DNA from: Paenibacillus sp. AN1007
GTDB lineage: Bacteria; Bacillota; Bacilli; Paenibacillales; Paenibacillaceae
Length of the DNA stretch: 64,000 nt
NCBI RefSeq assembly: GCF_040702995.1
Contig: NZ_CP159992.1
Span: forward strand, 3,993,501-4,057,500
Direction: 5' to 3'
Below, in pieces: positions 26,543 to 35,309 of the stretch (position 1 is the stretch's first letter; every line of letters starts with the position of its first letter). The notes below the pieces were generated by a model. It saw only the letters and a list, made by a program, of their open reading frames with translations. It searched no databases and was not told where the DNA came from. The position numbers and the translations under genes are program-made.

Positions 26543-26590
26543 AGCGAGCAAAGATAAACCTATGTCATTCGGCCTGTCTTCACTCGCTTT
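26543..26590 (-). terminator. imperfect hairpin after the YdbT-like gene
   Basis: AAGCGAG (26543-26549) pairs with CTCGCTT (26584-26590) around a long, partly pairing loop; on the minus strand the stem is followed by ATTCTTTATTTT. A weak but correctly placed terminator for the PH-domain operon. Confidence 0.4.
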
Positions 26591-26616
26591 CGTTGTCTGC
26601 ATCTATTGCCGATCAT

Positions 26617-28260
26617 CTACCGGGTCTGCACCTCTCTGGAGCGTCCCATGTACCACATCTGGAACTCACCTGCAGCACTATCCGGGATATCATGAACGTG
26701 ATGATGCATGACGGGTTTGGCACGGTTTACCGTATGGATCGAAGCCAGCCCGAGCCTGCGCTGCAGGGGGTGACGTGTAATTTTCACTTCGATAACCTTC
26801 TCCCGTTTGGATACAAAGAGTGTGGACGTCAGTGCACCTGAGCGAATCTGAATGAATTGATCGTTCAATCCATATCGCGTATGATAAAAATCGATTACTC
26901 GGTATGCAGCAATGCACACGAACAGTAACAGTGAGATGATCCACCAAGCCTGTGAAATCCCGAAGAGAACCGGTTTGAAATAGGCCAGGCCACCAGCAGC
27001 GATGATCCAAAACCAACTTGGTTTAAGCAGACGCAGTCCTAAGGCTGCACGCGGCAGTTTTGCCATCTCCTCTTTAACATGATACGAAGGCAGCATCTCC
27101 TCAATAATCCGATGGGCTTCTTTTACGGGAAGAAACGGGTACAGTGAATTCATCTCCTGCCCGGATTCACCTAAGCTGCCTGCTGTCGTAAGTTCTACCT
27201 CGGCCAGGCCCAGCATTCTTTTCATCGGGGACTGCGTAATTTTCACGGCCTGTACACGATCTTTCTGGATCGAAAAAGACGTTTTCTCCAGCATCCCCTT
27301 GGTAATATAAATCCGTATGTCATCGGATGTAATCTGGAAATCTCCATATTTTACGAAGGTCCGTACAATGCCAAGCCCAATAGAGATGAGGATCAGGAAC
27401 AAAATAATCAGGCTGGTTACCCACCACGATTCAAGCCAGGACAAGACCAGGCTTTCCGTTACTGTTTCGTCCGGAAAAAAATCCTTCACTGTTGAATACA
27501 ATGAACCCAGGATCGGAATCAGCACGAGAAAGCTGAGCGAAGTAAACGAAGCTTTGAGCACATCCTTGCGGGTAGAACGGTAGTGAATAACCCGTTGGTC
27601 TGCTGCAGCAGATCGTGGGAACATCTCCGCATCTTCAGAGTGACCTGTATCGTGCACTTCATGTGCAGCCTGATTCATGCTGTTCACTGTTTCATTGACA
27701 TCCTCATTTTCCCTGCCATCCGCTGCTTCCTTACCGATAAATTCCGCATTGGATTGCTCCTCTTCCTTGGCATCCTGTTCATCCACTCCCACCGCAGCCT
27801 GCCCCTGTACTTCTGATCTATAACCCGCCACCAGCTTCTCAAGCTGCTCCGCTTCGGAGAGGGAAACCACCTGCAGTTGGAACGTCGCATCCTCACCCTT
27901 GATGCCTGTTTCGAAGCGTATGGAGGTTACACCGAACAAACGATGAAAGAAGCTGGTATGGCGGCTCACATTTTGCACCTTCGTATGCGGGATTGTTCTG
28001 CGAGTGCGGCTGAATGCTCCTGTGTAGATATGAAATGCCTGCTGATCCGCGGAGTAACGTGTGGTCAACCATTTCCAGACAATGGACACCAGCGCGATAG
28101 AAATACCGATATAAAAAATGTACCTTGCATAGAAAACCCATGTTGATTCTGAACCTGCTCGAAAAACGAATAAAAACAAAATAAAAGCAAATGTACTTTT
28201 GACCAAATTGCCCAGGCTCCACAACAAACTGAGTGCATGATGCCGTTTCAATTCCGTCAT
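26617..28260 (-). CDS. PH-domain membrane protein, YdbT-like
   Basis: A 547-residue membrane protein built from three bacterial PH (bPH_2) domains, each after a pair of membrane helices. PH repeats are seen at about residues 75-130 (RRTIPHTKVQNVSRH), 310-385 (FSIQKDRVQAVKITQSPMKR) and 470-520 (FVSKREKVIEVKITRHPLQR). An acidic, low-complexity stretch of about 80 residues (about 155-230) sits between the first and second. The start overlaps the YdbS-like gene by 4 bp. In B. subtilis the ydbS-ydbT pair belongs to the SigW envelope-stress regulon and protects against antimicrobial peptides from other bacilli; a similar job here is likely. Confidence 0.85.
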   Translation of the reverse strand: MTELKRHHALSLLWSLGNLVKSTFAFILFLFVFRAGSESTWVFYARYIFYIGISIALVSIVWKWLTTRYSADQQAFHIYTGAFSRTRRTIPHTKVQNVSRHTSFFHRLFGVTSIRFETGIKGEDATFQLQVVSLSEAEQLEKLVAGYRSEVQGQAAVGVDEQDAKEEEQSNAEFIGKEAADGRENEDVNETVNSMNQAAHEVHDTGHSEDAEMFPRSAAADQRVIHYRSTRKDVLKASFTSLSFLVLIPILGSLYSTVKDFFPDETVTESLVLSWLESWWVTSLIILFLILISIGLGIVRTFVKYGDFQITSDDIRIYITKGMLEKTSFSIQKDRVQAVKITQSPMKRMLGLAEVELTTAGSLGESGQEMNSLYPFLPVKEAHRIIEEMLPSYHVKEEMAKLPRAALGLRLLKPSWFWIIAAGGLAYFKPVLFGISQAWWIISLLLFVCIAAYRVIDFYHTRYGLNDQFIQIRSGALTSTLFVSKREKVIEVKITRHPLQRRLGLASIHTVNRAKPVMHHHVHDIPDSAAGEFQMWYMGRSREVQTR

Positions 28261-28799
28261 TCATCCACCTCATTAATCCGGGCATATGCCGCGATCTGAT
28301 TCCGCAGTGCGAACGCCACTTCCTCCGGCAAAGCAGGTATATCATGCGACGAACCCATCGTGCCGATCGAAACGGAATACAGCCCATATTTTCTCATCAG
28401 CGGTCCCTGATTCGTCGTAACCGACTGCACTTTGGCCATGGGAATCACCTGATGGACCTTGTTCAGCGCACCATGCTTCAGCTGCAAAAACTCTGCGCTC
28501 ACGCCATAGTACCAATGCCGATACAGCCATACAGGCTGCATAAAAATATCCCACACCGCATAACCAAGGGATATCGCCGCCACTCCCCACAAAATCCAGC
28601 CAATCCAGGGCCTCCAATCATATACCGAATCCAGAATAAGCAGCACAGCCAGCACGATAAAACCGATGAGGTTGGTTATAACAGCACTGACTCTCCACAG
28701 ACTCACCGCGTGAGGGGAAAGCTTCTGCTGCGGTGTGCTCCATTCCTCTGTTCCAGATGTTTCTATTGTTTCTGCTGTTCCTGTCATCCTATTATCCAT
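28257..28799 (-). CDS. PH-domain membrane protein, YdbS-like
   Basis: A 180-residue protein with two membrane helices (about residues 37-60 and 64-85) followed by one bacterial PH domain, with HGALNKVHQVIPMAKVQSVT and NQGPLMRKYGLYSVSI. This is the form of YdbS, the smaller partner of YdbT, which follows with an ATGA overlap. The two probably form a membrane complex. The start may be ATG 28799 or ATG 28787; the AAGGAG site lies directly before the first. The promoter region (28800-28870) has CGTA boxes but no clear ECF -35. Confidence 0.85.
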   Translation of the reverse strand: MDNRMTGTAETIETSGTEEWSTPQQKLSPHAVSLWRVSAVITNLIGFIVLAVLLILDSVYDWRPWIGWILWGVAAISLGYAVWDIFMQPVWLYRHWYYGVSAEFLQLKHGALNKVHQVIPMAKVQSVTTNQGPLMRKYGLYSVSIGTMGSSHDIPALPEEVAFALRNQIAAYARINEVDE

Positions 28800-28873
28800 C
28801 TCCTTCCCTTCTCTCTCTGTCTATACACTGTACGATCATACGTGTGTAATCGATGCAGCTGGATAAGCGAAAT

Positions 28874-28915
28874 TAAAAAAAGATGACACCTGTCCCTGTA
28901 CAGGCGGTCATCTTT
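28874..28915 (-). terminator. rho-independent terminator of the GNAT gene at 28.9 kb
   Basis: On the minus strand AAGATGAC and GCCTGT pair with ACAGG and GTCATCTT, followed by seven T. The stem begins inside the last codons of the GNAT gene. Confidence 0.88.
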
Positions 28916-29483
28916 CGGTTCTGTTCATTTGAACTGCAAAATCCTGCACCGCACACAACCACACCATATTTTCACTGCCTTCGCCCCAGTAATCCTTCAC
29001 CACGGCATACGGCTCTCCAAACTTCCGGCGCCACTTCTGCTGTGCAATGCGATAACCGCTGTCCAGACAAAATTGTTTGATGCCCCGCTCCTGCAGTTGT
29101 GTAACCAGAGCTGTAACGAGCGCAGAAGCAATTCCCTGCCCGTGCAGTTCAGGTAAAACATACAATGCTCCCAGCTCACCAACCTGGTCCAAACGATGAT
29201 TTGTGCAATCTTGAATGACTTTACTGCAGGGGCCATATGAGATGGTACCCACGACTTTATTTTCTTTCTTGGCTGCGAGAAAGATCGGAGCCGTCGGTGC
29301 ACCGAGAACAGATCCATGCTGCAAATAAGCTTGTGCCACAGCTTTCTTCAGCTCGATCTCATGCTGTATTTCCTCCAGAAGTGATCCGATTCCTTCCTGA
29401 CTGTACGCCGCCGGAATGGTCGTCTCAAAAACATGGTATGCTCCATCCACATCTGCTGCCGTCAGTGTTCCGATTGTTATCAA
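28908..29483 (-). CDS. GNAT-family N-acetyltransferase
   Basis: About 191 residues. The motif A region is LGALYVLPELHGQGIASALV and motif B IKQFCLDSGYRIAQQKWRRK, as in the YhbS/YdfB-like GNATs. The start chosen is TTG at 29483, eight bases after GGAGATG; an ATG at 29543 gives 20 more residues but overlaps the neighbour by 29 bp. Upstream on the same strand is the broken phospholipase-C-like gene. Substrate unknown. Confidence 0.75.
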   Translation of the reverse strand: MITIGTLTAADVDGAYHVFETTIPAAYSQEGIGSLLEEIQHEIELKKAVAQAYLQHGSVLGAPTAPIFLAAKKENKVVGTISYGPCSKVIQDCTNHRLDQVGELGALYVLPELHGQGIASALVTALVTQLQERGIKQFCLDSGYRIAQQKWRRKFGEPYAVVKDYWGEGSENMVWLCAVQDFAVQMNRTER

Positions 29484-29514
29484 CTTGTCTACATCTCCAT
29501 TTATTAGCTTGTAA

Positions 29515-30189
29515 TTAACTGCCCGTCTGTCTGTTCCATTCACCTAATAAATCGATTAAGCGCCGGACCGTTCTGGCAGCAAAGGCTTGTACGATCTCTT
29601 CTGTAATGTAACACGGTACAATTCCAGGCTCTTTCCCATGCAGCAAAGTAAACGTTCGATCCCGCCAGCGTTCAATTTCATTTGCTGTCAAACGATCGGT
29701 CATGTCATAACCTGACGTGCCGTTTAGCGCCGACCATACCTCTTTGCTCCAGCCTGCGTTTTGATAGAGATTAACATCAATCTGATCCGTCTCTTGATAA
29801 TATAAACAGGAGACTTCTTCCTTCGTTCGAACGATCCCCTCTCGCTGGTCATCCTCTCGAACTTGCTCCACGAACTGTGGATGTACACTTCGAAACCAGT
29901 AATAATCCGTCATCACATGCATGAAATATCCAATGACAAACGAATGCCATCCTTCATCCGAACCCTCACTTCTATAACCGCTGTATAGTTTCTGAAGACG
30001 TCCAGAATAATTATTCTCTTATTCAGGGTAAAAATGAGTGTGCTGCTTGTCTTCTCTCGTTGTTCCCTCACGCATGTGAATGGAATCCGGGGCGATACTC
30101 CCGAGATAAAATGCTCCCCGATCCAGCGGCTCAGGCAGAGCATCAGCCAATGGATAAGCTATGCTGAGATGTACCATAGGCAGAGGCAT
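29515..30189 (-). pseudogene. zinc-dependent phospholipase C-like gene interrupted by a stop codon
   Basis: The frame from ATG 30189 runs MPLPMVHLSIA, LGSIAPDSIHMREG, HTHFYPE, then a TAA at about 30019-30021, and continues in the same frame with ENNYSGRLQKLYSGYR and GYFMHVMTDYYWFRS to the normal end. It aligns along its whole length with the intact gene at 40.4 kb (APDSIHVR, KTHLMATEHQF, GYIAHIYTDREW). Both look like PF00882-type hydrolases with histidine and aspartate metal ligands. A single base change would restore it, so inactivation is recent, or the TAA is a sequencing error. The downstream part has its own ATG (29922), but no good ribosome site. Confidence 0.75.
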
Positions 30190-30238
30190 AAACCATTCTC
30201 TCCTTTTTATACAAGAAGTGCACACAATCCATCGTTGA

Positions 30239-31027
30239 TCAGCTGACGAAACCTGCCGCTCTCTCCATCTGCATTCGGTCAAACAACTGTTCCAAGTCCG
30301 TATGATATGCAGGGTGTTCCTTCACAAGCAAACGAATATATTGTGATCCGCATTCGTAAAATACGAGTCGGTTAAACGGCGCTGTATCGCCGTAATGATT
30401 AGGTTGTAGACCATATTTGGCCCGAATCAGATTCTCGACATACCTTGCAAACCCTTCGTTCCATTCCAGCCAGCTCCAATATTCAGCTTGTTCTTCCGTC
30501 AAAGATTCAAACAGTTCCTTGCGTGCAGCCTGAATCTGCTGGAGATTCTCACTTTTCAATGCGGATAAAAGAGAATCAATCCGCTTCGCGACACGCTCAT
30601 CCTCGTACGGGAAATCATAATCGATCTCCCAGGTTACCCGTTTCAATTGAGTCATTTTATGTTTAATCTGCAGACGGTCCACGATCCGCTCCTTATATTT
30701 CCCATAGACAGAGCAGTGCACGTACTCGTGAAATAGAAAGACTTTCTGCTCTAGATTTTGGAAAACGGAAGCCGTGACGATCGCGCACATCCGATGGTTT
30801 ATATGATGTACAGGCATCGCGCCAAGACAATCTTCTGGAATGTACAGGTCATCCGGCACAGTTTTGACCCACTCATACTGCCGGGTTCTGGATGAATAAT
30901 CATAGATATGTAACAACGTTTCGTCCGCTACGACAACAGGATGATGCTCTGCAAAAAAAGGATGCAGGCTGACCAAGTCTCTCTGAAGCTCGTTTAACTC
31001 GTTGATCTGCTGCAAAAATGTATCCAT
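30239..31027 (-). CDS. putative zinc metallopeptidase (HExxH and EGFA motifs)
   Basis: A 262-residue soluble protein. FLFHEYVHCSVYG gives an HExxH zinc site (H100, E101, H104), and WNEGFARYVENL about 100 residues later would provide the third ligand glutamate, as in gluzincin-type peptidases. No signal peptide, so it would act in the cytoplasm. The start at 31027 follows GAGAGAGGG. I do not know a named family; similar proteins are annotated as hypothetical in Bacilli. It lies 49 bp upstream of the broken phospholipase-like gene on the same strand. Confidence 0.65.
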   Translation of the reverse strand: MDTFLQQINELNELQRDLVSLHPFFAEHHPVVVADETLLHIYDYSSRTRQYEWVKTVPDDLYIPEDCLGAMPVHHINHRMCAIVTASVFQNLEQKVFLFHEYVHCSVYGKYKERIVDRLQIKHKMTQLKRVTWEIDYDFPYEDERVAKRIDSLLSALKSENLQQIQAARKELFESLTEEQAEYWSWLEWNEGFARYVENLIRAKYGLQPNHYGDTAPFNRLVFYECGSQYIRLLVKEHPAYHTDLEQLFDRMQMERAAGFVS

Positions 31028-31141
31028 TGTCTGACCCTCTCTCTTTGCAAATGATACATTCATCATACTAAAACAGCAGCCGTAAATCACTGAGAGAAAA
31101 ATGATAATGTTGTGCGAGTATAGCCGAAAGGAATCTATGAA

Positions 31142-31594
31142 CTAACTCTTGATATATCCTGCTTTCGTCAATACGTATTTGGTAAATGGATTGATATCAG
31201 GTATCGGCTGAGTCAAGTCAAAGTATCTGAGCTCTAACCCTTCATCGTCCATCACGGTTGGGCTGCCCGTAATGCCGTCTGCTTCATAGATGGCCATTAC
31301 GTTATAGACTTCATCTCCATGCGGATACTGATAATACATATCCTGTCCCGAGAAAACGGTAATGAGCTTGTATCCTGCTGCGCGCAATCCGGCTTCTTCA
31401 TATAATTCACGTGCAGCAGCTTCCTCTAGAGATTCACCCGGCTCAAGGGAACCGCCTATGGTTCCCCAGTCCAGACTGTCTGTTCGTCTCTGGAGCAGCA
31501 GATGACCTTGTTTATTAAACACCAATACACATGAACCTGCCATAACTATGGGCCGTGTCCCCACTAGTTTACGTAATTCCAAGATGTATCCCAT
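31142..31594 (-). CDS. Nudix hydrolase
   Basis: A 150-residue Nudix enzyme. The Nudix box is perfect: GGSLEPGESLEEAAARELYE followed by EAGL. These enzymes split nucleoside diphosphates linked to another group (X), often cleaning damaged nucleotides. The N-terminal MGYILELRKLVGTRPIVMAG is common in Bacillus Nudix proteins of the MutT/ADP-ribose type. The start at 31594 follows AGGAGGAG directly. Substrate unknown. Confidence 0.9.
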   Translation of the reverse strand: MGYILELRKLVGTRPIVMAGSCVLVFNKQGHLLLQRRTDSLDWGTIGGSLEPGESLEEAAARELYEEAGLRAAGYKLITVFSGQDMYYQYPHGDEVYNVMAIYEADGITGSPTVMDDEGLELRYFDLTQPIPDINPFTKYVLTKAGYIKS

Positions 31595-31717
31595 ACTGCT
31601 CCTCCTGTGTTCAGACATATATTCATAACATCGATGGTTTCATCTTATTTGGAATGCTTCAAGATACCCTGATCTACCGAATGCTGTACTCTTTCGACTC
31701 TAACTCCATCCACAGAT

Positions 31718-32584
31718 TTAACTGCTTACAGACGATGAGATGGTGTACCAATACACCAGATAGTTAAAATCGAGAGACAAACCTATGTTTTGTGCTAAAC
31801 GGATTGAACCTGTGTTATCAGGTGAGCAGTCCCAATATGGATGGATGCCTGCCTGATTGCACTGCTCCATATACGCTTGAGCCGCCAGCGCAGCATAATT
31901 CTGCTTTCGATAACCTTCCAAGGTTTCAATATCAACAGCATGTGTACTTCCCTCAACGAACGCAGAGAGGCATACACTTACGATATCTTCGTCATGAACT
32001 ACAACACAGCCCAAACCATGTTCTAAAAAAGCATCCACCGTCGTCCAGAAGGAATTGATTTTATCGGTGACAAAGGACAGATGATTCAAGCGGCTATCTT
32101 TAAACAATGCTTCGTCTATTCGGATCACCCGTGTTTCACCATCTGCATGCAGCTTCATTCGGGCAGCGGGCTTAGGGTCGTCACTTCCTGCAATGCTGTG
32201 CATCGGATTTAACATAAACACATGCTGCACATCACAGTTAATCTCACTCGAACCCGCCATATGTTGGATTACATCTTCCCAGCGATCATCAGCAGCCCCG
32301 ATCTCTATCGCGGAGATTTGTAAGGCTGCCCATTCGGGCCTCACGTATGTCTCCATGTATAACCGCAGCTCACGTCGAAAAGCTTCGGACTGCGCATCAC
32401 CAATGAGTTGGTAACCGGACTGCCCCTGAATCCATATAAGAGCTGCCTTGATGTCATCGGCATCATCCACATAGATTCGCCCGGGATTTACGCCCGAAGC
32501 GACTGCTTTGGCCTCAATATTGCGGCAGTCGTCCGTGAGATGTTTTATTTTGTAAAACTCAGATGAGCTAAGCTCCGTAATCAT
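31718..32584 (-). CDS. GNAT acetyltransferase, PF12746-like two-domain type
   Basis: A 288-residue protein. The C-terminal half has a GNAT fold of the kind found in PF12746 acetyltransferases: GLGCVVVHDEDIVSVCLSAF, THAVDIETLEGYRKQNYAAL and YWDCSPDNTGSIRLAQNIGL. The N-terminal half (SGVNPGRIYVDDADDIKAAL) is the usual extra domain. The start at 32584 follows AAAGGAATG; a 30-residue longer frame overlaps the next gene. It lies 29 bp after a small membrane-protein gene. Confidence 0.8.
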   Translation of the reverse strand: MITELSSSEFYKIKHLTDDCRNIEAKAVASGVNPGRIYVDDADDIKAALIWIQGQSGYQLIGDAQSEAFRRELRLYMETYVRPEWAALQISAIEIGAADDRWEDVIQHMAGSSEINCDVQHVFMLNPMHSIAGSDDPKPAARMKLHADGETRVIRIDEALFKDSRLNHLSFVTDKINSFWTTVDAFLEHGLGCVVVHDEDIVSVCLSAFVEGSTHAVDIETLEGYRKQNYAALAAQAYMEQCNQAGIHPYWDCSPDNTGSIRLAQNIGLSLDFNYLVYWYTISSSVSS

Positions 32585-32613
32585 GTTCTCATTCCTTTTC
32601 ACACGAGATAGAA

Positions 32614-32886
32614 CTACCTTCTGTTCTGCTCTACTTTCATCTTCAGAATTTTCCACGTCCAGACCCCATACCAAATTCCAGCGGCCGGGAACAGAACTAG
32701 GGCGGTCAGTAAATTCACATAAAACTCACCATTCAGCGTGAGACTTTGCCCACTCCATGAGGTCATCACCAAGGTATACAGGAAAGCCAGAGGCAGTCCC
32801 CAGCCAAGAACGCCGCGCACCCAAATATGATACCGCTTACCTTGTTTCAATTGTTTCTCCCATTTGATCCGTTTTGACTCTTTCAT
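32614..32886 (-). CDS. small two-helix membrane protein, unknown
   Basis: A 90-residue protein with two membrane segments (about residues 24-42 and 56-76) and a basic N-terminus (KESKRIKWEKQLKQGKR). I do not recognise it. AAAGGAG lies before the ATG. It sits between the peptidase E-like gene and the two-domain GNAT, all on the same strand. Confidence 0.6.
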   Translation of the reverse strand: MKESKRIKWEKQLKQGKRYHIWVRGVLGWGLPLAFLYTLVMTSWSGQSLTLNGEFYVNLLTALVLFPAAGIWYGVWTWKILKMKVEQNRR

Positions 32887-33001
32887 TGTTGTTTTCTCCT
32901 TTAAGCCTGCATTGCCTCATAACCTTTGTCTGAGCATATACTCGGCATAATTCTTTAAGACGGCAGCAGACTTGAATGGTATACATCATTATCATCCTCT
33001 T

Positions 33002-33646
33002 TTAATGCACGGCAGCTGCCCCGCCAAACCGTTCAATTGAATCATCTTCAACAATGACAGCTCCGCCATCCGGACAACCATAAACCTCCGTTTGCTGCAG
33101 TTGCGCATATTCCTGAAGAGCGTGCAGTGTTTCTTCCGTACCATCCCAATGGGGTGCAAACTCAAAATGCACAAGTCCGAGCGCCTGCAGATCCGTTAAC
33201 TGGATATAATTCTCGTCCGCATCTTCACCGTGTCCAGCCAAACGAATGGAAGGTGTCATCAGAATACTGCCTGCGCTGACTCCAATCAGAATACCGCCTT
33301 TATCGACATAGGAACGCAGCTGATCCAGCACATTTCGTTTCTGCAGCAAGCTTAGAAAATAAAATGTATTGCCGCCGGACAGATGGATCGCATCATGTTG
33401 GAAAAGAGAGTCCAGCATTCCTTCCTCGTACTCCGTATCGAGATCATAGTACTGTACATCTTCAATGCCAAGCTGGCGGTAGTAACGCCGGGTATGTTCG
33501 ACATAGATCCGCTGCGGGTCGGAACAGGAAGGAATGTAACCGATGGAAGGCTGTTTCGGCTGAAAAAGGCTTCGAATTCTCTCATTCAATCTATCATTTG
33601 CATGAAAGTATACGTCACTCAGCAAAACCAGTTTGCGTCTTGTCAT
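33002..33646 (-). CDS. peptidase E-like (S51) / class I glutamine-amidotransferase-fold protein
   Basis: A 214-residue cytoplasmic protein. The S51 features are present: IHLSGGNTFYFL, then GVSAGSILM with the nucleophile serine in the elbow, and a C-terminal YGCPDGGAVIV. Peptidase E cleaves dipeptides that start with aspartate; related proteins in Firmicutes are of unknown specificity. Its ATG overlaps the stop of the GNAT gene at 33643 by 4 bp. The ribosome site AGGAGG lies inside that gene's end. Confidence 0.85.
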   Translation of the reverse strand: MTRRKLVLLSDVYFHANDRLNERIRSLFQPKQPSIGYIPSCSDPQRIYVEHTRRYYRQLGIEDVQYYDLDTEYEEGMLDSLFQHDAIHLSGGNTFYFLSLLQKRNVLDQLRSYVDKGGILIGVSAGSILMTPSIRLAGHGEDADENYIQLTDLQALGLVHFEFAPHWDGTEETLHALQEYAQLQQTEVYGCPDGGAVIVEDDSIERFGGAAAVH

Positions 33647-34215
33647 TGAGACACAGCCTCCTCATGTTCACTAATAACTTCCTTAAACTCTCTATCCAAA
33701 ATAGAAAAAAAGTACTGATCTGTCCACTTGTTCTGCCACCATAACTCTTCCTTGAAAATCGCTTCCCTCGTCATGCCCGCATGCTGCATCAAAGCAGTGG
33801 AGCGTACATTTTCGGCATTACACATCCCGACAACCTTATGAGCCTTTAACTCATTAAATGCATATTGAAGTAATAACCGGGCCGCCTCGCTTCCGTACCC
33901 TTTGCCTGAATATTCGGGCAGTACAGCATATCCCAGTTCCCAGCTTTTGCGAAAGTCAACATAACTCCATATCTGAACAATTCCAATGGGTGTCTCGCTC
34001 GAATCATTCAAGCGGCGGATGACAAAATCATACGCATACGGTGTCTCACCTTCAACGGGAAAATGACTGCGGTACTTTTCCTTCACATCATCTTCCTTCG
34101 TTTCCACCGTTTCCTCAAAGGCCCACAAGTCTGCATCACATTCCAGTTTGCATATAAAATCCATATCCTGCTCGGTTAAGCTGCTGATTTTAATCTGTTG
34201 TCCGATCAACTCCAT
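33643..34215 (-). CDS. GNAT-family acetyltransferase, RimJ/RimL-like
   Basis: A 190-residue acetyltransferase: IKISSLTEQDMDFICKLECD at the start, IGIVQIWSYVDFRKSWELGY, motif A LPEYSGKGYGSEAARLLLQY and the NAENVRSTALMQHAGM motif typical of RimJ/RimL-type enzymes, some of which acetylate ribosomal protein N-termini and others small molecules. It is followed with a 4-bp overlap by the peptidase E-like gene. Confidence 0.88.
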   Translation of the reverse strand: MELIGQQIKISSLTEQDMDFICKLECDADLWAFEETVETKEDDVKEKYRSHFPVEGETPYAYDFVIRRLNDSSETPIGIVQIWSYVDFRKSWELGYAVLPEYSGKGYGSEAARLLLQYAFNELKAHKVVGMCNAENVRSTALMQHAGMTREAIFKEELWWQNKWTDQYFFSILDREFKEVISEHEEAVSQ

Positions 34216-34271
34216 GTTCGCTAACTCCCTTATCCTTTACGTTACGAGATGAAATTTTTTGAATGCCTTGA

Positions 34272-34667
34272 CTACTGCATCTCTCCATTGATATATCTTC
34301 GATGATTGTTGGAAGCATCCTGTATCCATGACTCCAGTTCAACCCGGCTTATGTAAAATTGATCCTGCACTTTAATAAACGGGAACATCTTGCCCTCAAA
34401 ACGGTGAAACGCATTCAAACTACGCTGCTCAGCCTGAATAATACTCATCACCTGATCTTCTTTCATACCTAGATATACAGCCGTTTCCTGCAGGGTCAGC
34501 ATGGCTTTCTGACTTAGAATCGACTGCTCTGCACTTAGAGCCGGTACTGTGTTAATCTGATTCTGACCTTTGTCTTGATTCACGAACAGCACACAGCCAA
34601 TGATAAACGCAGCTCCCAGAACAGCACTGGCTAACAGAATCGAAAATGAAAGTGAAATTGACTTCAT
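34272..34667 (-). CDS. membrane-anchored protein with excisionase-like helix-turn-helix
   Basis: A 131-residue protein with one N-terminal membrane helix (about residues 8-28) and a soluble C-terminal part: LTLQETAVYLGMKEDQVMSI, then FPFIKVQDQFYISRVELESW. This order (helix pair, short strand pair, then a helix ending in ELESW) is that of HTH_17/excisionase-type winged-helix domains. Whether it binds DNA while held at the membrane is not known. AGGAGG lies before the start. The function is unknown. Confidence 0.65.
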   Translation of the reverse strand: MKSISLSFSILLASAVLGAAFIIGCVLFVNQDKGQNQINTVPALSAEQSILSQKAMLTLQETAVYLGMKEDQVMSIIQAEQRSLNAFHRFEGKMFPFIKVQDQFYISRVELESWIQDASNNHRRYINGEMQ

Positions 34668-34725
34668 ATAAGCCTCCTATGGATTTTATCATCAACCGTA
34701 TGAGTTCAATGGTCTCCACCTACTC

Positions 34726-35298
34726 TTAAATACTGCGGACGGTGCAGTATCCAGCTTCACCTAGAAAATCATCTCTTGTTAATCCCTGTTCACCTAAAAG
34801 CACTCTATAATTCGTAATCGTACCATCATGTGAGACGATAAAGGTATGCCCGTTCTGTTTCCTGCACCAATCCAGAAGCTGTTCTGCTAATCTCGTAAAA
34901 CGCTGTGCCGCCATCTGATTTATACTTTCTTTCCATTCATTCCGTCCACCATGAAGGACCTGCATCTCTGAATATAAAGTGCCAAGTTCTCTCCTCGTAT
35001 AGATCTGGTCACATCTTAACGGAGCAAACGTTGGATCCTGAGGAAACATTCTTGGCCCGACCAAAGGGCTGATCATCACCCTGCTGTGCTCACTCGTCGG
35101 TAACAGCTGTGCCGTTTCAAGCGTTCGTTTGGTCGGACTGACTATGACGGGATCACCCGTTTCCACCTTTATTGTTTTACGTAAGGCTGTAATCTGACGC
35201 TTCCCTTGTTCCGTCAGACCCGGGTGCACCCGGTTAAGCTCATTCGGATAATTCAGCAAATGCTCCGCGTGGCCATGACGGATAAATGTAATGTCCAT
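34726..35298 (-). CDS. histidine phosphatase-family protein
   Basis: A 190-residue phosphoglycerate-mutase-like phosphatase. ITFIRHGHAEH holds the catalytic histidine of the RHG motif; SPTKRTLETAQLL and FIVSHDGTITNY carry the second arginine and histidine. The RHG motif is at residues 7-9. It lies 11 bp after the Nudix gene at 35.3 kb. Substrate unknown; this fold serves phosphosugars, nucleotides and phosphoproteins. Confidence 0.88.
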   Translation of the reverse strand: MDITFIRHGHAEHLLNYPNELNRVHPGLTEQGKRQITALRKTIKVETGDPVIVSPTKRTLETAQLLPTSEHSRVMISPLVGPRMFPQDPTFAPLRCDQIYTRRELGTLYSEMQVLHGGRNEWKESINQMAAQRFTRLAEQLLDWCRKQNGHTFIVSHDGTITNYRVLLGEQGLTRDDFLGEAGYCTVRSI

Positions 35299-35309
35299 TG
35301 ACTGCCCCT

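Noticed and set aside
32887..33001. Small minus-strand ORF of about 50 codons between the peptidase E-like gene and the small membrane protein gene
   Set aside because: It would overlap the start of the next gene in another frame and has only a weak ribosome site.
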